Source: Gemmatimonadales bacterium
Lineage (GTDB): Bacteria; Gemmatimonadota; Gemmatimonadetes; Gemmatimonadales; GWC2-71-9
Assembly (NCBI GenBank): GCA_025929805.1
Contig: JAICPP010000144.1
Span: forward strand, 1 to 8,334
Reading direction: 5' to 3'
DNA: 8,334 nucleotides
The notes under the pieces are model-generated. The model did not search any database. It worked only from the letters and a program-made list of their open reading frames with translations, and was not told the DNA's origin. Positions 1-4,846 of the stretch are shown in pieces. How positions within the stretch are numbered: the stretch's first letter is position 1; every line of letters starts with the position of its first letter. A program made the translations under genes and the position numbers.

Positions 1-973
1 CAGTGTCGATGGCTTCGTCGATCCGGACTGCTGGATTCCCGTGGTCGCGATATGCCTGCAGCGTTTCGGGCGGCACGGTGTTGACCGTGTCGGGCGCGAT
101 CAACGCCTCGACATAATAAACATCCGTAAACAGCGGATCCTTGGTGCTGGTCGAGGCCCAGAGCGGGCGCTGCCGGGCTGCGCCCCCGCGGCTGAGCCGC
201 GTCCAGCGCTCGGCTGCCACAGACTGCTGGAAGAGCTGATAGGCCGTGCCGGCGTTGGCGATCGCGCTCTTTCCCCTGAGCGCTGTGAATCCTTTCTGAG
301 TGAGGAGCGGATCCACCTTGCTGTCCACTCGACTGACGAAGAAGCTCGCCACCGAGGCGATTGGTCGGATGTCGAGACCCTGGTCCAAGCGCTGCTCCAG
401 ACCTTGCATGAAGGCGTCGATGACCTCGGCATACCGATCGACCGAGAACAGCAGGGTCACATTCACATTGATCCCTGATGCGATGGACCTGGCAATGGCG
501 GAGAGACCAGGTCGGGTGCCCGGGATCTTGATCATGGCATTCGGCCTTCCCACGGCGTGCCACATCCGGTGGGCTTCGTGGACCGTAGCCTCGGTATCAT
601 ACGCCAGGCGCGGCGACACCTCGAGGGAGACGAATCCATCCTGTCCGGACGATTGGCGATACAGCGGTAGGAATCGGTCGCACGCCGCACGCACGTCTGC
701 AATGGCAAGAGCTTCGAAGATCTCACCCGCGTTGCGGCCTCGCTCATTCAGCTCCCGGATGTCCTCATCGTACAAGTGGCTCCCGGCAATGGCCTTCTCG
801 AAAATCGTGGGATTGGAGGTCATCCCCCGAAGTCCATCTTCGTGAATCAGCCGCTCCAGCTCACCGGAGAGAAGGAGATCTCTGGTGATGTAGTCGTACC
901 AGATACTCTGGCCCAGGTTTCCCAGCCGGAGCAGGGGATTTCCCGCTGCCGGGGTGTCGGGCTCGACGTTCAT
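1..973 (-). CDS. tal: Transaldolase, mycobacterial/TalB-like long subfamily (C-terminus cut by window edge)
   Basis: Cytosolic enzyme of the non-oxidative pentose phosphate pathway. It moves a dihydroxyacetone unit between sedoheptulose-7-phosphate and glyceraldehyde-3-phosphate through a Schiff base. I translated 324 codons from the ATG at 973 with no interruption to position 2, so the gene runs off the left edge. Visible motifs are MTSNPTIFEKAI (residues 51-62), MIKIPGT (147-153) with the presumed Schiff-base Lys149, INVNVTLLFS (168-177), ALRGKSAIANAG (231-242) and RPLWASTSTKDP (269-280), all typical of the family. Stand-alone members have about 370 residues, so roughly 45 would be missing; some relatives are fused to phosphoglucose isomerase, which cannot be tested here. 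The ATG overlaps the tkt stop as ATGA and has a GAGGT just upstream, implying translational coupling to transketolase. Function is secure; the C-terminal extent is unknown. Confidence 0.95.
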   Translation of the reverse strand, partial: MNVEPDTPAAGNPLLRLGNLGQSIWYDYITRDLLLSGELERLIHEDGLRGMTSNPTIFEKAIAGSHLYDEDIRELNERGRNAGEIFEALAIADVRAACDRFLPLYRQSSGQDGFVSLEVSPRLAYDTEATVHEAHRMWHAVGRPNAMIKIPGTRPGLSAIARSIASGINVNVTLLFSVDRYAEVIDAFMQGLEQRLDQGLDIRPIASVASFFVSRVDSKVDPLLTQKGFTALRGKSAIANAGTAYQLFQQSVAAERWTRLSRGGAARQRPLWASTSTKDPLFTDVYYVEALIAPDTVNTVPPETLQAYRDHGNPAVRIDEAIDT

Positions 974-2952
974 CTAGACCTCGGCGGTTTTGCTGTAGAG
1001 TGAGAGCGGAGCAGCCGCACTGTCTCAGCTACCTGTTGCGGGGTCAGATTGAATTCCTGGAACAGTCGCTCGCCTGGCGCCGAGGCGCCGAATCCCCGCA
1101 TGCCGACCATTGCGCCCTCATCGGTAGTCCAGCGGGACCAACCCATTGGCCCGGCTGCCTCGATGGCCACCCGGGTCCGGACTGTCGGCGGCAGTATCGA
1201 ATTCCGGTACGATTCCGGCTGGGCCGCAAACAATTCCCACGATGGCATCGACACAACCCGGGTCCTGATTGGATCCCTTGCCAGCAGCCGGGCCGCCTCG
1301 AGCGCGACGGCAACCTCGGAGCCGGTTGCGATGAGAATGACGTCCGGAACGTTCGGACCGTCCGGGTCCACGATCACGTATGCGCCATGGCGTAATCCCT
1401 CAGCTGCTCCCGCGAGGTTTCGCGCCAGAATCGGCAGCTTTTGGCGAGTCAGCACCAGAAAGGTGGGACCGTCTTGCCGCTCGATTGCCACCTTCCATGC
1501 CTCGATGGTCTCGACCGCATCGGCAGGGCGGATGGTCACCAGGTTGGGGATGGCGCGCAGCATGGCCAAGTGCTCCACCGGTTGGTGGGTGGGGCCGTCC
1601 TCCCCCAGACCGATCGAGTCGTGGGTCCCGATGTAGATGATGGGAAGCCGCATGATGGCCGCGAGTCGGATGGCGGGCTTCATGTAATCGGAGAACACCA
1701 GGAAGGTGCTTCCGAACGCCCGGAGTCCGCCGTGCGCCGCGATACCGTTGAGACACGCTGCCATGCCGTGCTCCCGGACTCCCCAATGAAGCGTCCGGCC
1801 ACTCGTCACCGGACCGAACGTGCCGCCTTGCTTCAGCGTCGTCCCGGTGCTTCCCCCCAGATCCGCTGAGCCGCCTATGAGGTTGGGCACCGCGGCGGCG
1901 ATGCTTTGGAGCGCCACACCCGAGGCCTGGCGCGTAGCCAATGGTCCGGTGTCTGGTGTGATGGCGGGCACGTTGCGGTCCCAGTGCGGCGGGAGGGTGC
2001 CCGAGAACCACTGGCGGAATTCCGTGGCCAGCTCGGGATACGCCTCAGCATACGCGTCGAAGCGCTTGCGCCAGGCCGCTTCCAGCTCTCCGCCGCGTGT
2101 CACGGCGGACCGCCAATGCGCCAGGGCGTCATCCGGCAGGTAGAACCGAGGTTCGGTCGGCCAGCCCATGACTTCCTTGGTTCGTCTGACCTCGTCGGCG
2201 CCGAGTGGCGCGCCGTGCGCATCGGCGCTGTTCCGCTTGGTCGGGGCGGGATCGGCGATGACCGTGCGCAGCACAATGAGGGTAGGCCGGGCGGTCTCGT
2301 CGCGGGCCGTGGCGAGTGCCTGAGCGACGGCAGTCAGGTCATTCCCATCGGCAACCTTGAGCACCCGCCAGCCATAGGCCTCGAACCGACGACCCACGTC
2401 TTCGGAAAACGTCAGTGCCGTGTCGCCGTCTATGGTGATGTGGTTGTCGTCGTACACGACCGCGAGCTTACCCAGTCTCAAATGGCCGGCCAACGACGCG
2501 GCCTCGCTGGCGACGCCTTCCATGAGGTCGCCGTCGCTGGCGAACACCCATACCCGATGATCCACGATGCTATGGTCGGGACGATTGAAGTGCCCGGCCA
2601 GGAACCGCTCGGCGATGGCCATCCCCACTGCGTTTCCAAAGCCCTGGCCCAGAGGGCCGGTGGTGGTTTCTACCCCCGGCGTATGTCCACGCTCCGGGTG
2701 GCCGGGCGTCTTCGAGCCCCACTGACGAAAGTTTCGGATGTCCTCGAGGGAGAGATCGTAACCGCTGAGGTGGAGCAATGAGTAAAGCAACATCGAGGCG
2801 TGACCACAGGAAAGCACGAAACGGTCGCGATCGACCCACTCGGGGTTCCCAGGGTTGTGCCGCAGGAGCCGATGCCACAGGACGTAGGCCACCGGCGCGA
2901 GCGCCATTGGGGTGCCAGGATGACCGGACTGCGCTTGCTCGACGGCATCCAT
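970..2952 (-). CDS. tkt: Transketolase (start codon uncertain; conserved frame extends upstream)
   Basis: Thiamine-diphosphate enzyme that transfers two-carbon ketol units between sugar phosphates in the pentose phosphate pathway. From the first in-frame ATG it has 660 residues. Visible motifs: SGHPGTP with the catalytic His (residue 11), DRDRFVLSCGHASMLLYSLL (41-60), ETTTGPLGQG (95-104), the diphosphate/metal-binding GDL...N segment (141-170), HGAPLG (246-251), GVREHGM with the catalytic Glu (394), and DSIGLGEDGPTHQPVEH (445-461). The C-terminal domain ends near residue 650. ATG 2952 has no Shine-Dalgarno and sits inside a conserved helix: the codons before it read NAIRALS, as in other transketolases, so the real start must lie upstream (see 2953-3075). 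The stop overlaps the tal start by 4 nt, so the two genes are surely co-transcribed; doxX lies upstream in the same direction. Function is secure; only the N-terminus is in doubt. Confidence 0.96.
   Translation of the reverse strand: MDAVEQAQSGHPGTPMALAPVAYVLWHRLLRHNPGNPEWVDRDRFVLSCGHASMLLYSLLHLSGYDLSLEDIRNFRQWGSKTPGHPERGHTPGVETTTGPLGQGFGNAVGMAIAERFLAGHFNRPDHSIVDHRVWVFASDGDLMEGVASEAASLAGHLRLGKLAVVYDDNHITIDGDTALTFSEDVGRRFEAYGWRVLKVADGNDLTAVAQALATARDETARPTLIVLRTVIADPAPTKRNSADAHGAPLGADEVRRTKEVMGWPTEPRFYLPDDALAHWRSAVTRGGELEAAWRKRFDAYAEAYPELATEFRQWFSGTLPPHWDRNVPAITPDTGPLATRQASGVALQSIAAAVPNLIGGSADLGGSTGTTLKQGGTFGPVTSGRTLHWGVREHGMAACLNGIAAHGGLRAFGSTFLVFSDYMKPAIRLAAIMRLPIIYIGTHDSIGLGEDGPTHQPVEHLAMLRAIPNLVTIRPADAVETIEAWKVAIERQDGPTFLVLTRQKLPILARNLAGAAEGLRHGAYVIVDPDGPNVPDVILIATGSEVAVALEAARLLARDPIRTRVVSMPSWELFAAQPESYRNSILPPTVRTRVAIEAAGPMGWSRWTTDEGAMVGMRGFGASAPGERLFQEFNLTPQQVAETVRLLRSHSTAKPPRSR
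978..982 (-). promoter_or_regulatory. Ribosome binding site of tal, inside the end of tkt
   Basis: On the minus strand GAGGT lies 4 nt before the tal ATG (973), within the last codons of tkt. It fixes the tal start. With the ATGA overlap it suggests that ribosomes finishing tkt re-initiate on tal. The spacing is slightly short. Confidence 0.5.
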
Positions 2953-3075
2953 CGAAAGTGCCCGAATGGCGTTGATGCTCCGCCAGACCAGCTCGGGAGG
3001 CGCATCGATTTCAGGGTGGAAGGACAGCGGGCCGTCCGGGCGTGGGACTCGGGTACGGGTGCTCTCGGCGTTCAG
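2953..3075 (-). other. In-frame upstream coding extension of tkt lacking a standard start codon
   Basis: This stretch is open in the tkt frame back to a TAG at 3147-3145. The part nearest tkt reads PPELVWRSINAIRALS directly before the ATG at 2952, which matches the N-terminal helix of transketolases (E. coli TktA has ANAIRALS before its equivalent Met). No in-frame ATG, GTG or TTG occurs between the TAG and 2952. The best alternative is CTG at 3075, preceded by GAGGGG with a 5-nt gap; other near-cognate codons are CTG 3027, CTG 2991, ATC 2976 and ATT 2967. The conserved part is probably translated. Whether by a rare start codon, or because the real start was lost to mutation or sequence error, cannot be told here. 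Confidence 0.65.
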
Positions 3076-3110
3076 GGGGACCCCTCGGGCAGGTAGACCG
3101 GGAAGATAAT

Positions 3111-3137
3111 AAGGCGGAGAACGCGGAGAAGGCGGAG
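3111..3137. repeat. Three tandem 9-nt repeats (AAGGCGGAG type)
   Basis: Three head-to-tail 9-mers on the plus strand: AAGGCGGAG, AACGCGGAG, AAGGCGGAG, followed by AGG. They differ at one position. The array begins 27 nt past the doxX stop and lies upstream of tkt. Period and purine-rich GGAG core resemble the repeat at 4809-4835. Role unknown. Confidence 0.7.
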
Positions 3138-3164
3138 AGGCCGTCTACCTCGCCGACCAGTTGG

Positions 3165-3590
3165 CTATCGTCGATCAGCGACCTTGCCGACCCGGCGCTT
3201 GGTGCCCACCGAGTAGTCACCGGGACCTGCAAAAGCGAGCGCGAGCGCTATGGCCAGCACCGTGAAGGGGTGCTCCCAGCCCCCTTTGGTGAAATCGAAG
3301 CCACTTCCCCAATGGACCGTGAAAATGGCGCCGAGCATGTCGATGACAACCAGGACACCTGCAAGGTCCACCGCGACCCCCAGGAGTATCAGGATGCCCC
3401 CAACCACCTCCGAAAGAATCGCGAACGCGGCCGTCAGCGTCGGGGTGGGGATATCCATCTTCTGGAAGTTGGCCACTGTGGCGCCGAAATCCATCAGCTT
3501 TGGGAGCCCATGGTACAGGAGCACGGCGGCCAGAGCGAGGCGCAGCACCAAAAGCGCAACGTCCAGATTCAACGGGAGATAGCGGCGCAT
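3165..3590 (-). CDS. DoxX-family integral membrane protein
   Basis: A 141-residue hydrophobic protein with about four predicted membrane helices (roughly residues 8-27, 53-71, 74-93 and 108-121). It shows DoxX-family features: LRLALAAVLLYHGLPKL near the N-terminus, a Glu at the start of the second helix (SEVVGGILILLG, 60-71), and a GPGDYSVG motif after the last helix. The length is typical. Named DoxX proteins are subunits of archaeal thiosulfate:quinone oxidoreductase, but most bacterial members have no proven substrate, so no reaction is assigned. The ATG at 3590 follows GAGGA with a 6-nt gap, which supports this start. The gene is divergent from the rhodanese-like gene and lies upstream of tkt in the same orientation, so read-through into tkt is possible; I see no clear terminator between them. 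Confidence 0.85.
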   Translation of the reverse strand: MRRYLPLNLDVALLVLRLALAAVLLYHGLPKLMDFGATVANFQKMDIPTPTLTAAFAILSEVVGGILILLGVAVDLAGVLVVIDMLGAIFTVHWGSGFDFTKGGWEHPFTVLAIALALAFAGPGDYSVGTKRRVGKVADRR

Positions 3591-3596
3591 ACGACG

Positions 3597-3601
3597 TCCT
3601 C
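3597..3601 (-). promoter_or_regulatory. Ribosome binding site of doxX
   Basis: GAGGA on the minus strand, 6 nt before the ATG at 3590. It supports the chosen doxX start. Confidence 0.6.
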
Positions 3602-3687
3602 GGGGAGTGGGGCCTGGCCGGCCAGCGAACCGGACCGACTATGTTGCAATTCTGGATCGATCCGCGCCAGTTGGGCCGGTACCTTCT
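3602..3687. promoter_or_regulatory. Shared upstream region of the divergent doxX and rhodanese-like genes
   Basis: The 106 nt between the two divergent starts must carry both promoters. I cannot pick a convincing -35/-10 pair on either strand. Two perfect palindromes are visible: CTGGCCGGCCAG at 3614-3625 and GGATCGATCC at 3654-3663, flanking the AT-richest stretch (TATGTTGCAATT, about 3640-3651). They could be operator half-sites, or chance in GC-rich DNA. Confidence 0.3.
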
Positions 3688-3693
3688 GGAGGT
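3688..3693 (+). promoter_or_regulatory. Ribosome binding site deciding the start of the rhodanese-like gene
   Basis: GGAGGT lies 3 nt before ATG 3697. It favours that start over the in-frame ATG at 3607, whose extra 30 codons translate to a non-conserved Pro/Arg-rich stretch placed in front of the membrane segment. Confidence 0.65.
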
Positions 3694-3696
3694 CGC

Positions 3697-4266
3697 ATGC
3701 GAGGCTGGGTCAAAGTAGTGCTCGTCATGATCTTGCTCGCTGTCGTGGCAGGCGGCCTGGTCCTGCTGGTTGCGGGCAGGCCCGTGGCCTTCGAGGTTCT
3801 GCAGCGTCGTACCGCTGCACGATTTCCTGAGGTCAGGTGGATAACGACCGGAGAGCTGGCGCGCTGGCAGGAGGACACAGCCCAGGAGCAACCCTTGATC
3901 CTGGATGCCCGTACCCAACCGGAGTTTGCCGTGAGCCACTTAGGTGGCGCCGTCCCGATCGATCCCTACCGGCCCAGCCTCAGGTCCCTGCAAGGAGCCT
4001 CGAAAACCCGTGCCATCGTGGTGTACTCGTCGGCTGGATACAGAGGTGCCAGGGTGGCCAGATGGCTCCGGGAGGCGGGTTATACCAGCACGGTCAACCT
4101 GGCCGGTGGGCTCTTCAAGTGGGCCAACGAGGGGAGATCGATCTTTCGGGACGAAGGCCGGCCCACCGCGGCGGTCCATCCCTATGATAGAAGGTGGGGT
4201 CTGCTGGTCAAACGGGAGTACCGGATTTTGGCTCCCGAGGTGGAGAAGAGGTCGGCCGCCCCGTAA
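3697..4266 (+). CDS. Membrane-anchored rhodanese-like domain protein with Ser in place of the catalytic Cys
   Basis: A 189-residue protein from the ATG preceded by GGAGGT. Residues 5-26 form one hydrophobic segment, a signal anchor. The rest is a single rhodanese domain: ITTGEL (49-54), LILDARTQPEFAVSHLGGAV (67-86), the active-site-loop strand IVVYSSAGYRGARVARWL (107-124) and VNLAGGLFKWANEG (133-146). A C-terminal tail with VHPYDRRWGLL (160-170) occurs, as I recall, in a family of small bacterial rhodanese-like proteins. Active rhodaneses have Cys at the loop start (Y-C-x-x-G-x-R); here it is Y-S-S-A-G-Y-R, so Ser111 replaces the sulfur-carrying Cys. The protein contains no Cys at all, so classical sulfurtransfer is unlikely and a binding or structural role is more plausible. 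It is divergent from doxX, which hints at a shared membrane or sulfur/redox context without proving it. Confidence 0.85.
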   Translation: MRGWVKVVLVMILLAVVAGGLVLLVAGRPVAFEVLQRRTAARFPEVRWITTGELARWQEDTAQEQPLILDARTQPEFAVSHLGGAVPIDPYRPSLRSLQGASKTRAIVVYSSAGYRGARVARWLREAGYTSTVNLAGGLFKWANEGRSIFRDEGRPTAAVHPYDRRWGLLVKREYRILAPEVEKRSAAP

Positions 4267-4322
4267 GGACCGTTCCGCCTGTCATTTTGGCGTCAATCTT
4301 GCTAGGTTTCTTCTGTTGTTCA

Positions 4323-4345
4323 CCTGGATGACCAGGAAACTGGTC
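4323..4345. repeat. Two overlapping, mutually exclusive short inverted repeats upstream of the HNH gene
   Basis: CCTGG-ATGA-CCAGG (4323-4336) and GACCAG-GAAA-CTGGTC (4330-4345) share the central CCAG, so only one stem can form at a time. They sit in the 105-nt gap between the rhodanese-like gene and the HNH gene. They may be an operator made of CTGG/CCAG half-sites or a weak RNA structure. No U-run follows, so this is not an obvious terminator. Both stems are short. Confidence 0.3.
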
Positions 4346-4357
4346 CACCGACACCCT

Positions 4358-4363
4358 TAACTT
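4358..4363 (+). promoter_or_regulatory. Possible -10 element for a leaderless HNH transcript
   Basis: TAACTT fits the TAnnnT pattern and ends 8 nt before GTG 4372, the distance expected if the transcript begins at or next to the start codon. No convincing -35 is seen. The absence of a Shine-Dalgarno before GTG 4372 is consistent with leaderless translation. TATTTT at 4366-4371 is an alternative. Confidence 0.25.
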
Positions 4364-4371
4364 GGTATTTT

Positions 4372-4758
4372 GTGGCACGTAGATCTCGAAGGCACTCCGC
4401 AGTTTCAGTCCCTAGTTTCCGTCGTTCCCCCGGCCGTTCCATGCAGTCTCACCGCGATTGGTTGCTCGCTCAGCACGGCCCGGTTTGCGCCTACTGCGGC
4501 AGCGAGAGCTCGGAAGACGCTATTACGCTGGATCACGTCCGCCCCCGGCGGGGGCAAACGGCCTACGACCGGCCGGACAACCTGGTTCTCGCCTGCCGCG
4601 ATTGCAATGCGGCCAAGGCGGATACCCCCTTGATCGCCTTTCTCATGCAACGGCGGTCCCGCGGGGTCTTCCTGCTCCACTATGGAGAGCACCTTTCCGA
4701 GCCGGTTCGGTCCTTGATTCGACAGGCGTCCGAACGACCTATGATTCCCCGGGATTGA
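4372..4758 (+). CDS. Small HNH endonuclease-family protein
   Basis: A 128-residue protein from GTG 4372, or 105 residues from ATG 4441. It carries a compact beta-beta-alpha-metal HNH fold: CAYC (residues 39-42), LDHVRPRRG with the Asp-His pair (53-61), Asn70 in DNLVLACRDCN, and the second CxxC (75-78). The paired CxxC motifs should bind structural zinc, and the His/Asn residues a catalytic metal. Proteins of this size occur widely as stand-alone genes of unknown biological role; DNA nicking or cutting is the family expectation, not shown here. Neither start has a ribosome binding site. The first 23 codons are Arg/Ser-rich, with 10 of 23 ending in G or C against 19 of the 23 codons after ATG 4441, so the shorter start is possible. 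No methylase, phage gene or partner lies beside it. It ends just before a strong hairpin and converges on kgd. Confidence 0.82.
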   Translation: MARRSRRHSAVSVPSFRRSPGRSMQSHRDWLLAQHGPVCAYCGSESSEDAITLDHVRPRRGQTAYDRPDNLVLACRDCNAAKADTPLIAFLMQRRSRGVFLLHYGEHLSEPVRSLIRQASERPMIPRD

Positions 4759-4763
4759 ATCCA

Positions 4764-4791
4764 AAAGGGCGGCCTGTGATGGCCGCCCTTT
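4764..4791. terminator. Strong hairpin, probable bidirectional terminator between the HNH gene and kgd
   Basis: A perfect 11-bp stem, AAAGGGCGGCC pairing with GGCCGCCCTTT, with a 6-nt loop (TGTGAT). It starts 5 nt after the HNH stop and lies 56 nt past the kgd stop. On the plus strand TTT closes the stem and CTT follows; on the minus strand TTTT closes it. The two genes converge on it, so it can end both transcripts. Confidence 0.8.
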
Positions 4792-4808
4792 CTTGTAGGT
4801 CGAGAGAC

Positions 4809-4835
4809 CCTCTGTGTCCTCTAAGCCCTCTGTGG
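4809..4835. repeat. Three tandem 9-nt repeats (CCTCTGTGT type) at the 3' end of kgd
   Basis: Plus-strand units are CCTCTGTGT, CCTCTAAGC and CCTCTGTGG, followed by TGAATT. On the minus strand this reads AATTCACCACAGAGG and onward, a motif I recall as a common intergenic repeat in environmental bacterial genomes. It starts 11 nt past the kgd stop and sits before the terminator hairpin. It has the same 9-nt period as 3111-3137. Role unknown. Confidence 0.65.
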
Positions 4836-4846
4836 TGAATTGTTGT

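Noticed and set aside
187..202. Palindromic CGCGGC-TGA-GCCGCG inside tal, suspected inserted repeat
   Set aside because: The protein spacing around it (W to QRPLWAS) matches what I recall for other transaldolases, so nothing seems inserted; it is probably GC-rich codon use.
1906..2781. Long plus-strand open frame (291 codons) antisense to tkt
   Set aside because: No recognisable domain, and it lies wholly opposite a clearly conserved transketolase; long antisense frames are expected in GC-rich coding DNA.
3075..3087. GGGGTCCCC inverted repeat on the minus strand as a terminator after doxX
   Set aside because: The arms almost touch, leaving no workable loop, and no U-run follows; it is more relevant as a possible GAGGGG ribosome binding site for tkt.
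3011..3232. Minus-strand frame starting at 3232 as a possible real start for tkt by frameshift
   Set aside because: Its upstream part is the doxX 3' end in another frame, and it shows no transketolase sequence; a frameshift is not needed because the tkt frame itself stays open to 3145.
3042..3830. Plus-strand open frame of 262 codons spanning doxX and the rhodanese start
   Set aside because: Its translation is low-complexity and Arg/His/Gln-rich; it overlaps doxX in antisense and the rhodanese-like gene out of frame, both of which have family motifs and ribosome binding sites.
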